A DNA stretch of 64,000 bases from JBBKWH01 sp037968855 (GTDB lineage Bacteria; Pseudomonadota; Gammaproteobacteria; Pseudomonadales; Moraxellaceae): assembly GCA_037968855.1 (NCBI GenBank), contig JBBKWH010000095.1, positions 11,223-75,222 on the forward strand. Reading direction: 5' to 3'. Both the position numbers and the translations under genes were made by a program. The notes beneath the pieces are model-generated. The model made no database searches. It saw nothing but the letters and a program-made list of their open reading frames with translations, and was not told the origin of the DNA. Below, piece by piece: positions 56,726 through 64,000 of the stretch (position 1 is its first letter; every line of letters begins with the position of its first letter).

Positions 56726-58045
56726 ATGAAGTTACATCATCAGATTTTTTTGGCGATCTTTTTGGGTGCGCTGTTTGGCGCGATGACTGGCGCGGATGGT
56801 CTACTGTTTAGCGTTCCTATCATGAGTGGCTATGAGTTTTTGGGCACAATATTTTTAAACGCACTCAAGATGGTGGTGATCCCGTTGATCATGACCGCCA
56901 TCATCAGCGGCATGGTCGGTGTGGGTCAAGATTCTGGGCTTGGTAAGCTGGGGATTAAGACGGTGGGCTTTTATATGCTGACCAGTTTTATGGCCATCAT
57001 GACGGGCCTTATCTTGGTCAATCTGTTTCACCCTGGCGTGATCAATGGTCAACCTGCCAAAGACTTGTTGGGCTTGGCCACCGATACCGCCCAAGTGCTC
57101 CAAAAAGTTGAAGGTCGTAGCACCGGCGATTTTGCCCAGATTTTTTTGCAGTTATTTCCGCCTAATTTGATTGATGCAGCCGCCAATAACCAACTGCTCG
57201 GTCTGATCGTATTTTCGCTGTTGTTTGGTTTTTATTTACGCACCGCGCATGGTCGTGCGGGCGAGACCTTACGCCAAGTGATGCAAGCCTCATATCAAAT
57301 CATGATGAGCATCACCATGCTGATCATTCGCTTTGCACCGATTGGGGTATTTGGTTTGATTGCTGCGGTGGTGGCCAAAACTGGCTTTAATGCGATCAAG
57401 CCATTGTCGTTTTTCTTTGTGACTGTGCTGTTGGCGTTGGCTGTGCATGCGTTTGTGGTGTTGCCACTGATGATCAAGTTTTTGGCCCGTCGCTCGCCGC
57501 TGCGCATGATTCAGGCCATGTCACCTGCCTTGTTGACGGCATTTTCGTCGGCCAGTTCTGCGGCCACCTTGCCTCTCAATCTGGAGTGTGTACAAAAACG
57601 CGCGGGGGTGTCGACCCGTGTCAGTAGCTTTGTCATGCCACTCGGCGCAACGGTCAACATGGACGGCACGGCGCTGTATGAAGTGGTCGCGGTGATGTTT
57701 ATTGTGCAAGCCTATGGTTTGGAATTGTCGTTTGCCACCCAGTTTTTGATTGCTATTACGGCCCTGCTCACCTCAATTGGTGTGGCGGCAGTGCCAGCGG
57801 CGTCGTTGGTGGCGATTACCTTGATCTTAGGCATGGTTGGTGTGCCTGCCGAAGCGATTGGCTTGATTTTGGTCACGGATCGCATTTTGGATATGTGCCG
57901 CACCTCGGTAAATGTCTGGGGCGATGCGGTAGGCGCGATGGTATTGGCTCGTTCTGAGGGTGAGGACTTACCGCTCAGTCTGCCTGTTGATGAGATGGAA
58001 GCGCAGCAAAAAATTGCTGGCGTGGGGCATACCTATAGCAGTTAA
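56726..58045 (+). CDS. dicarboxylate/amino acid:cation symporter (DAACS family)
   Basis: This 439-aa inner-membrane transporter has the family's eight helices, two hairpins and signatures: LKMVVIPLIMTAIISGMVG, the serine-rich hairpin AFSSASSAATLPL, MPLGATVNMDGTALYE and the C-terminal DRILDMCRTSVNVWGDA. The GltP/DctA/SstT group carries glutamate, aspartate or C4 acids with H+ or Na+; the exact substrate is not certain, but the Arg in the RTSVNVWGD stretch fits an acidic substrate. AGG precedes the ATG. Single gene. Confidence 0.93.
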   Translation: MKLHHQIFLAIFLGALFGAMTGADGLLFSVPIMSGYEFLGTIFLNALKMVVIPLIMTAIISGMVGVGQDSGLGKLGIKTVGFYMLTSFMAIMTGLILVNLFHPGVINGQPAKDLLGLATDTAQVLQKVEGRSTGDFAQIFLQLFPPNLIDAAANNQLLGLIVFSLLFGFYLRTAHGRAGETLRQVMQASYQIMMSITMLIIRFAPIGVFGLIAAVVAKTGFNAIKPLSFFFVTVLLALAVHAFVVLPLMIKFLARRSPLRMIQAMSPALLTAFSSASSAATLPLNLECVQKRAGVSTRVSSFVMPLGATVNMDGTALYEVVAVMFIVQAYGLELSFATQFLIAITALLTSIGVAAVPAASLVAITLILGMVGVPAEAIGLILVTDRILDMCRTSVNVWGDAVGAMVLARSEGEDLPLSLPVDEMEAQQKIAGVGHTYSS

Positions 58046-58131
58046 TGAGCTATTGGTCGCCTGCACGATGCGCACCGATGCAGATCACGCAGGTGCGCAT
58101 TTGTATCACTCAGATGATCAATAATAAGCCT

Positions 58132-58803
58132 TTAATTTTCTGGCCATTCAAAGCGATAGCCCACGCCATACACCGAGACGACCCAATCATGCCGATCTGC
58201 ACGATCTGCGCTATCACTCAGTTTGCGGCGTAGATTTTTGATATGGCTATCAATCACCCGATCTGCCACATCAAGGTTGTCCGGATTGGCCTCATCCAAC
58301 AAGCGACCACGCGAGAACACCTGTCCGGCATGCGCCATAAACAAGGCCAACAAGCGAAACTCGGTTGGCGTGAGGGTGAGTCGCTTGCCATTCATGGTAG
58401 CGCTCTGACGTGCACTGTCTAGCGCCAAACCCATCGTCGGTTGTGGCTGACTACGGCGCAAAATTGCCCGCACCCGTGCCACCAACTCACGCGGACTAAA
58501 CGGCTTGCATAGATAATCATCCGCGCCAATCTCAAGACCCAGTAAGCGATCAACCTCCTCGCTACGCGCCGTCACCATAATGATTGGCAAGCTAGAAAAC
58601 TGCCGAACTTCACGGCACACCACCAGTCCATCCATACCAGGCAACATCAAGTCCAGTACCATCAAATCTGGAGGTTGACGTTTGGCTGCGGCCAGCGCCT
58701 CCCCGCCATGATGATAAACTGTCACCTCATGACCGGCTTGAATCAAATAGTCGCGAACCAAACCAGCCAGCTCAACTTCATCTTCAACCACCATAATGTT
58801 CAT
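58132..58803 (-). CDS. OmpR/BaeR-type response regulator
   Basis: This 223-aa regulator has a receiver (MVVEDEVELAGLV, phospho-acceptor D51 in MVLDLMLPGMDG, KPF) and a winged-helix DNA-binding domain (LTLTPTEFRLLALFMAH...VIDSHIKNLRRKLSD...VYGVGYRFE). It lies 52 bp downstream of its sensor kinase gene on the same strand. The sequence resembles BaeR (envelope stress, efflux control) more than AdeR, judged by general features only. Confidence 0.93.
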   Translation of the reverse strand: MNIMVVEDEVELAGLVRDYLIQAGHEVTVYHHGGEALAAAKRQPPDLMVLDLMLPGMDGLVVCREVRQFSSLPIIMVTARSEEVDRLLGLEIGADDYLCKPFSPRELVARVRAILRRSQPQPTMGLALDSARQSATMNGKRLTLTPTEFRLLALFMAHAGQVFSRGRLLDEANPDNLDVADRVIDSHIKNLRRKLSDSADRADRHDWVVSVYGVGYRFEWPEN

Positions 58804-58855
58804 CAGTGCGCGCTCCTTTTTTGCCCAACAGTTGTTGATCTATTCAGGTTAATGA

Positions 58856-60436
58856 TCATGGGGCTAGTGGTAAGCGCAAGCATGCCCGCACACCCCCAAT
58901 TGGTGAGGCCGAAAACAACAACTCACCGCCTTGTGCTTCGGCCAGTTGTCGCGATAACGCCAAGCCCAAACCACTGCCGCCACTAAGACGACTACGCGAT
59001 GCATCTGCACGAAAAAAGCGCTCGCCCAAACGCGGTAATAATTCGGCTGGGACGCTTGGTGCGGTGTCTTCAATGCATAGCACCCAAAAGCCGTTTTCGA
59101 CTGTGTCATGCAAGGCCACGTGGCCACCAGTGTCGGTATATCTGGCACTGTTTTCAAACAAGTTATCAACAATCTGACGCAAGCGATCGGGATCAACCAT
59201 AATCCGCACATCGCAAGGCTCGGCAGGTCGCTCAACCGTTAAGCCCACGGTGCGGAAACGATCCGCAAAGCTCTCTAGCTCCCGATCCAACAAGCGCCAT
59301 GGATTAATAGAAATCGGCGTGCATAACAACTGGCCCGCATCGGCTTGCGACAAGGCATTTAGATCGCCAATCAAACGTCCCAACTGTTTGACATGCCGCT
59401 GCATAGTGGCGAGATGCTCAGGCGTGGGCTGGCGCACGCCATCTTGCATGGCCTCAATCTGGGCCTGCAATACCGCAACAGGGGTACGCAACTCATGCGA
59501 GGTATCAGCCACCCATTGCTGCCGCGATTGTTCGTGCTGTTCGAGCATTTGCGCCAATTGGTTCATGGCTTGACCTAGATCGCCTAACTCATCACTGCGA
59601 CCCAGTTGAATGCGGGTATCAAAGCGGCGCTGAGTCATCAGCCGTGCCGCATCAACCAAGCGGCGGATCGGTCGATTAAAATGACTGGCCAACAACCCTG
59701 CTGCAATCACACTGGCCAACAATGCGGTCAATGACACCCAAAAAATCTGCCGACGTTGGTCAGAAAAATAAGTTTGCGATAACGCATCATCTGGATTCAC
59801 TTGCGGCTGAATAGTCAGGTAGCCCACCACCTGTTGATTGACCGTCAAGGCACGGCGTGGGGCATGGATATCAGGTGCAAAGCCAGACAGCCAATTACCT
59901 TCGGCAGACAACAAACCCAAACGCTCACCCAAAATCAGTTGATCCGGTGGGGGGCGTTTAAAGTGCTTGCGCGGTTTGTCTGTCGGAATGCCATTTGCAC
60001 GATTATCACGTCGATCTTCTCGCTCACGACGATCAGCAAAATTCGGTGGCATAGGCGGCATGTCATCTTCGGCGCTCAGGGTTTTTCCGGCAGCCAGCAA
60101 CTTCAGACGGCGCTCTTGGTGCATGGCAATAAAGTGCTGTTTCATCAGCCAAAACATCGGCTCAGACTGCGACATATCGGGCCAATGCCCCAGCACTTGA
60201 TACTGCTGCTCTAGCTGGGTGGCCAAGCCATCTAAACGGCTCATCTCAACCTGTGCCACATAACGCGCAAAGCCTTCGCGCAAGGCACGATCCAGCACCC
60301 ATAAGCTGCTCATGCCCACGATCATCACCGTGAGCAACACCGCCACAAAAATCCGCACTGCAATTGGAATCCGTCTCAATCCCCTGACTCCACTCATCAA
60401 CTCATCATGCCTTGATCTCAATATGGCTCTCAACAT
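58856..60436 (-). CDS. BaeS-type sensor histidine kinase
   Basis: This kinase of about 526 aa has TM1 (IAVRIFVAVLLTVMIVGMSSLWV) and a periplasmic sensor region. A long, charged, proline-rich segment lies within the sensor region (PPMPPNFADRREREDRRDN...RKHFKRPPP). TM2, HAMP, HisKA with the acceptor His in ADTSHELRTP, and HATPase (NLFENSARYT, GGSGLGLALS) follow. The start is uncertain: ATG 60436 is used, but ATG 60397 (closer to TM1) or TTG 60460 are possible, and none has a good Shine-Dalgarno. The adjacent divergent lipoprotein gene is a likely target. Confidence 0.9.
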   Translation of the reverse strand: MLRAILRSRHDELMSGVRGLRRIPIAVRIFVAVLLTVMIVGMSSLWVLDRALREGFARYVAQVEMSRLDGLATQLEQQYQVLGHWPDMSQSEPMFWLMKQHFIAMHQERRLKLLAAGKTLSAEDDMPPMPPNFADRREREDRRDNRANGIPTDKPRKHFKRPPPDQLILGERLGLLSAEGNWLSGFAPDIHAPRRALTVNQQVVGYLTIQPQVNPDDALSQTYFSDQRRQIFWVSLTALLASVIAAGLLASHFNRPIRRLVDAARLMTQRRFDTRIQLGRSDELGDLGQAMNQLAQMLEQHEQSRQQWVADTSHELRTPVAVLQAQIEAMQDGVRQPTPEHLATMQRHVKQLGRLIGDLNALSQADAGQLLCTPISINPWRLLDRELESFADRFRTVGLTVERPAEPCDVRIMVDPDRLRQIVDNLFENSARYTDTGGHVALHDTVENGFWVLCIEDTAPSVPAELLPRLGERFFRADASRSRLSGGSGLGLALSRQLAEAQGGELLFSASPIGGVRACLRLPLAP

Positions 60437-60585
60437 GCCTGCGCTGCGCTCAACTGGCAAGTGCTGGCGTATTCATGCTTTCTCCACCATTCACGCATAG
60501 CGTAAGCAACACCACCACGCAGCACTACACACCAGTCCAATCAAGACTACATGGCGAAGGTGTGACCACCATGGAGCAAATCGAT

Positions 60586-60921
60586 ATGTTTTTACTCAAG
60601 CGCGTTTCGTGTTTAGCCATTCTTGTGCCTGTTGTTGCACTGGCGGGTTGTCAAAACATGTCACCCAAAGCTCCACCGATGGGCGACAACCCTATGGACG
60701 GCAAAAAACACAGCATGCGCGGTGATCAACGCGAAGATAAACAGCGTAAACGCTCATCACGCAAAGACAATCGCGAGATGCACAAAGAGGCCTTGAGCAA
60801 AGCCTGTGACGGTCATGCACTCGGCGATGCAACCACACTCCAAACACCACGGGGTGAACTCAAAGGCCAATGCCAACTGATGTTTGTGCCTGATCAACCA
60901 CCGGCTGACCCACAGCCATAA
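60586..60921 (+). CDS. small lipoprotein next to the BaeSR-like system
   Basis: This 111-aa protein has a lipoprotein signal (FLLKRVSCLAILVPVVALAGC), so the mature form starts at the Cys. A basic Arg/Lys-rich stretch and a C-terminal motif follow: A-C-D-G-x3-G-D-A...T-P-R-G-E-L-x-G-Q-C. A pattern of two Cys around G-rich turns recurs in small metal- or stress-responsive envelope proteins (from memory). The start at 60586 follows GGAG; ATG 60571 is the alternative. Divergent from the sensor kinase gene. Confidence 0.7.
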   Translation: MFLLKRVSCLAILVPVVALAGCQNMSPKAPPMGDNPMDGKKHSMRGDQREDKQRKRSSRKDNREMHKEALSKACDGHALGDATTLQTPRGELKGQCQLMFVPDQPPADPQP

Positions 60922-60955
60922 GCCGCCTAGCGCTGCTGACACAAGGACTGTGCCC

Positions 60956-61479
60956 ATGTTGACACCGACCCACTGGAATGCCCTTATCGGTCTACTCTTG
61001 GGATTTTATAAGCTTGGTCTACAGGCCCCACCACAGCCACGGTTGCCAGCCATACCCAAAGCTATACCCTCAGCCGCGCCAGTGCCCTGAGCCTCACCGG
61101 CATGAGTGCCAAAGCAGCGGGGCTGACTCTCTCCAATGTCAATATGAACAACATTCCACTCAGCAACATTCACCAGACTTTATTGGCTGGAGACTCGGCA
61201 GGCACAACTGCCAGTCAAGACGTGTATTTGTCACTGCAAAAGACCGACCTGATCTGGCAAACCACCAGTACCGGCACCTTTGGCACTACGGCAGCGCAGA
61301 CAGGCTGGTGGATCAACCTACCTGACGTGCAAATCCCCAACATCGTGACCGATCAATCGGTCCGCCTGACCTTGCTCCAAGCAGGGGCAGGATTGCTTGG
61401 TGGTGTGGTTAATCTCAATGCAGTCGACCTACAACAACAACCGGTCGACAACTGTTATGGCACGCTGACGTTCTGCTAA
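60956..61479 (+). pseudogene. secreted beta-rich protein with frameshift after the signal sequence
   Basis: A good Shine-Dalgarno (AAGGA, 8 bases) leads into ATG 60956 and the signal-like stretch MLTPTHWNALIGLLLGF, but this frame ends at 61088-61090. In another frame, open from 61012 to the TAA at 61477-61479, the sequence looks like a mature secreted chain: Thr/Ser/Asn-rich, then LTLSNVNMNNIPLSNI, DVYLSLQKTDLIWQT and VDNCYGTLTFC with two Cys. No start codon with a Shine-Dalgarno exists in that frame (first ATG 61102). One missing base near 61012 would restore a single gene, so it is either disrupted or a sequencing error. Family unknown. Confidence 0.55.
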
Positions 61480-61524
61480 TCGCAATATAGTCAGCGGCTT
61501 TGGTTCCGGCTTAGCCGGTTTGAT

Positions 61525-61568
61525 ACGGGTACAAGCTTTCGGTGGACGTGGCTTGTACCCGTTTTTTT
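61525..61568 (+). terminator. terminator after the frameshifted secreted-protein gene
   Basis: ACGGGTACAAGC (61525-61536) pairs perfectly over 12 bp with GCTTGTACCCGT (61551-61562), followed by seven T. Confidence 0.9.
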
Positions 61569-61629
61569 ATGTTTTTATCCTGATGCAAGCGGCACTGAAT
61601 CAGCAGAATTTCAAGCACGCAACTCACAT

Positions 61630-61660
61630 AAAAAAATCCGGCCAATTGACCGGATTTTTT
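61630..61660. terminator. bidirectional terminator at the hpf 3' end
   Basis: AAAAAATCCGG (61631-61641) pairs with CCGGATTTTTT (61650-61660). On the minus strand it follows hpf. Confidence 0.85.
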
Positions 61661-61675
61661 GACATCATCATGTGC

Positions 61676-62098
61676 TTATTTGGCCAGTGCAACACCAGCG
61701 GCTTGCAAGGCTTCTTCTTCATCCAAAATGGCGTCCACCGCCACCAATTGCGGGTCTTCCATCAGATCTGGTGCAGGGGCATGACGTGAGCCTTCTGCTT
61801 TGGCAAAGGTGTGATCCAACAAATGATGCAATTTATCAATTGCCAGCTCAAAAGTATGATCAATATTGTCACCCTTTGCCGTCACAGCCAGTGGCTTCAT
61901 GCCAGCAGGACGTGCTTCGATCATACATTTTTTATCGTGCTCACCATGCTTGGCGGCATTGGCATCACTAAAGTGAACTTCAAAATGGGTAATCCGTTGA
62001 CTGAGTCGGTCAAACTCCTGTTCCAATCGCTCTTTCACATGTTCGATTAAGCGAGCACCACCTTCAATATGATTATCATGACGAACTTGAATATTCAT
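61676..62098 (-). CDS. hpf: ribosome hibernation-promoting factor, short form
   Basis: This 140-aa protein binds stationary-phase 30S subunits and stops translation. It begins NIQVRHDNHIEGGARLIEHVKERLEQEFDRLSQRITHFEVHFSDAN and has KCMIEARPAGMKPLAVTAKGDNIDHTFELAIDKLHHLLDH, then an acidic tail longer than in short HPF (about 35 residues). The start at 62098 is chosen over an upstream frame that lacks support. It stands alone between terminators. Confidence 0.9.
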   Translation of the reverse strand: MNIQVRHDNHIEGGARLIEHVKERLEQEFDRLSQRITHFEVHFSDANAAKHGEHDKKCMIEARPAGMKPLAVTAKGDNIDHTFELAIDKLHHLLDHTFAKAEGSRHAPAPDLMEDPQLVAVDAILDEEEALQAAGVALAK

Positions 62099-62384
62099 GC
62101 TTGATGTAACCTCTTTCCACAGTGAGTTCACCCCCACTGTAGACAGACCAGCGTGTAACATTCTGTTGATCTAAATGTAGAGTTTCGTATCCAAAGTAGC
62201 GCTTACCCACCACTTGTCTAGATTTTGTGATATTTGATCCGAATTGGTCATTTTTTGATGACTTCCTGTCATCGCAGAGTCACAGACCACTTCGGGTGGT
62301 AGGCGATTTTATGTTCAGAAGCGCTTCATAAGTATCAATCAAGCTGTTTATTTTTAAAGCAATCCTCGCAAATCGACCGATCTT
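62099..62384. other. intergenic region between hpf and the MFS pump
   Basis: No gene is visible. It contains two hairpins: GATGAC/GTCATC (about 62256-62272) and ACCAC-TTCGG-GTGGT, the latter framed by ATCGC and GCGAT arms at about 62271-62308. They may end the MFS transcript or lie in the hpf leader. Confidence 0.4.
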
Positions 62385-63974
62385 TTAACGCAGTTGACGC
62401 TGTATCATAATCACGCCAGCGACCATCAACGCCAGTACAGCAAGTACCTCATACATCTGCTCGGCAGCCAATAATTGTGCTTGCTGATGAACCCGTTGCG
62501 CCAACATTCCCATGGCCACCTGCTGCGCCTGCACCGTCTCTAAGCCCTGTTGCATGAGCATCAGACGAGTCTGATCCAACCAATTTAAAACCCCCGTCCG
62601 ATCCGGTGTCAGCCCTGCGCGTAACTGTGCATCCACGCTACTGACTCGATTTTGCAGCATGACTGCGGCAATCGCCGTCGATGAAGACACCGCAATCTGC
62701 CGCATCAGATTTTTGCCCTGATAACCATGTGCAAAGCGATCATCGCTATCCAACTGACTAAAAGTTAGTCCCGCAACCGGTAGCACCAACAGCACGCCAA
62801 ACACACCCTTGGCCACCAAACCCACCCACAGTTGGGCAAAACCTGCATCTGCACCCACCCGCGAAAACCACCACGCTGCAATCGCCAAAGCCACAGCACC
62901 TGCCACCATCACCACTTTTTTGCGCGGAAAATACCGACCCAGCCATGCCACATACAGATAACCGACCACTACCCCACTTAAACCCACCAAACCATTCATC
63001 CAGCCAACATTGAGCAACGAAAAGCCCAAGCCCTGCTCGGCATAAATCGGAAAAATATAATTGCCAAAACTGGCAACAAAGTAATACAGAAAATACAGCC
63101 CCAAACCCGTCAGATAGACCGGACTATTCAGCTCACGCAAATGAATTAACGGCTCAGGATGCCGCCACTGCTGCCATAAAAACCCCAACAACAGCCCCGC
63201 ACCCAACAGCAACAACCCCCACAACCGCAACGGGTGGGTAAACACATCAAAGCGTGTGACCGTCAGCACCCATTGCAAAATCAACACCGCAGTCGCAAAT
63301 AATACCAATGGCAACATCGACAACGCTGGCACATCACGCCGTCGGCCAATGCCCTTGGGCAGCAACCACCAAATCAGCCCCGCACACCACAGCGCAAACG
63401 GCAACGGGCCATAAAACACCCACCGCCACTCGCCATACTCGATCAAGTGCGAAGCCAACACTGGTGCAATCCCACCTGACGCCATCATAATCAACATAAA
63501 ATATTTGATCGCGCGGGGTCGCTCCTCCACGCTAAACATCAAATTGATCAAAATTCGACTACTGGTAAAAAATGCCCCTCCACCAAAGCCTTGCAGCAAG
63601 CGCGATAATGTCAAACTCCACAAATGATCGCTCCACGCACAGGCCACACCACCAACGATAAACAACAGCAGCGAGGCCAACAAATAACGGCGATAACCCA
63701 TCCGCCGCGACAGCCACTGCTGCAATACCACCATCAGCATAATGCCCACTGCATACGCCGTCTGTACCTGCGCAAACTCGCGCGGCCCTGCATCCACCCC
63801 GCCAATAATATGGCTGGATGCAAAGATAAACATTTGGCTTTCTAAAAACTCAGTAAAGGTCAGCAAGCCGAGCAACATCATCAACGAGCGTCTTTTTTGC
63901 GCACGAATCTGCTGCCGCACTTGCTGCTGCAAATGCTTGCTAAAGGCCACAACATGATCGGCAGCGTCGCTCAT
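62385..63974 (-). CDS. DHA2-family MFS efflux transporter
   Basis: This 529-aa protein has 14 hydrophobic helices, an N-terminal basic cytoplasmic stretch and drug-pump-like motifs: the TM2-TM3 loop QWLSRRMGYRRYLL, motif C-like ASGGIAPVLASHLIE in TM5, and LSRLLQGFGGGAFFTSSRILI. The 14-helix plan and length fit DHA2 (EmrB/QacA type). The start at 63974 follows GGAG with 6-base spacing. No EmrA partner is encoded in the window; it may lie upstream beyond the right edge. Substrate unknown. Confidence 0.85.
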   Translation of the reverse strand: MSDAADHVVAFSKHLQQQVRQQIRAQKRRSLMMLLGLLTFTEFLESQMFIFASSHIIGGVDAGPREFAQVQTAYAVGIMLMVVLQQWLSRRMGYRRYLLASLLLFIVGGVACAWSDHLWSLTLSRLLQGFGGGAFFTSSRILINLMFSVEERPRAIKYFMLIMMASGGIAPVLASHLIEYGEWRWVFYGPLPFALWCAGLIWWLLPKGIGRRRDVPALSMLPLVLFATAVLILQWVLTVTRFDVFTHPLRLWGLLLLGAGLLLGFLWQQWRHPEPLIHLRELNSPVYLTGLGLYFLYYFVASFGNYIFPIYAEQGLGFSLLNVGWMNGLVGLSGVVVGYLYVAWLGRYFPRKKVVMVAGAVALAIAAWWFSRVGADAGFAQLWVGLVAKGVFGVLLVLPVAGLTFSQLDSDDRFAHGYQGKNLMRQIAVSSSTAIAAVMLQNRVSSVDAQLRAGLTPDRTGVLNWLDQTRLMLMQQGLETVQAQQVAMGMLAQRVHQQAQLLAAEQMYEVLAVLALMVAGVIMIQRQLR

Positions 63975-64000
63975 GCCACGCTCCAAAAGAGCCGATAATT

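Overview
The window reads as ordinary chromosome of a free-living gammaproteobacterium, most likely a member of the Moraxellaceae (Acinetobacter relatives) but with base composition near 50% G+C by eye. Supporting signs are a LuxR / RsaM-type / LuxI quorum-sensing locus arranged like abaR-abaM-abaI, a DcaP-type porin, the pairing of actP-yjcH with a CrbS-type sensor kinase, and many short Moraxellaceae-style membrane proteins. There is no phage, insertion sequence or CRISPR array. Identification rests on reading motifs by eye; no database search was possible.

Layout. 1-2300: 3' part of uvrA. 2371-4344: acyl-homoserine-lactone quorum sensing (luxR, an RsaM/DUF4902-type regulator, luxI). 4634-9292: MscS channel, rsmE-waaA, an old-yellow-enzyme reductase with an ArsR-type regulator. 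9615-20820: housekeeping genes (prfB with a programmed frameshift, rnz, recJ, pdxH-glmM, ppa, a cysK-type gene overlapping a MAPEG gene), a secreted pectinacetylesterase-family protein, and a frameshifted Lys/Ala repeat protein. 21185-25636: nitrate transporter plus a PP2C-kinase fusion, a PhzF-family protein and a DUF2788-type peptide. 25779-31231: fadD, a GGDEF protein with a degenerate active site, parC. 31652-40169: a three-gene block made of a YqiJ-like membrane protein, a YqiK-type flotillin and a giant (about 1834 aa) coiled-coil AAA+ ATPase; this is one of the two most interesting regions. 41738-53414: an acetate-use regulon (actP, yjcH, CrbS-like kinase, CrbR-like regulator, acs), split by an AT-rich insert. 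53759-63974: DcaP porin, inner-membrane OmpA protein, dicarboxylate/amino-acid symporter, a BaeSR-like two-component system with a divergent lipoprotein, a frameshifted secreted protein, hpf and a DHA2-type efflux pump.

The second highlight is the AT-rich insert between crbR and acs (about 50.2-51.3 kb). It carries a gene with a HEPN-type R-x4-H motif (RNase/toxin superfamily). Overlapping its stop codon is a 100-nt tRNA-like sequence with acceptor stem, D-arm, T-arm and encoded CCA. Its anticodon arm is lengthened to about 14 bp and ends in a canonical 7-nt loop. A toxin-like gene whose mRNA 3' end is a tRNA mimic may be a new RNA-guarded or tRNA-targeting system.

Other points: the prfB frameshift site uses UAA instead of the usual UGA; a candidate lux box sits upstream of the rsaM-luxI genes; several genes are translationally coupled through ATGA overlaps; and two genes appear broken by frameshifts (15949-16414 and 60956-61479).
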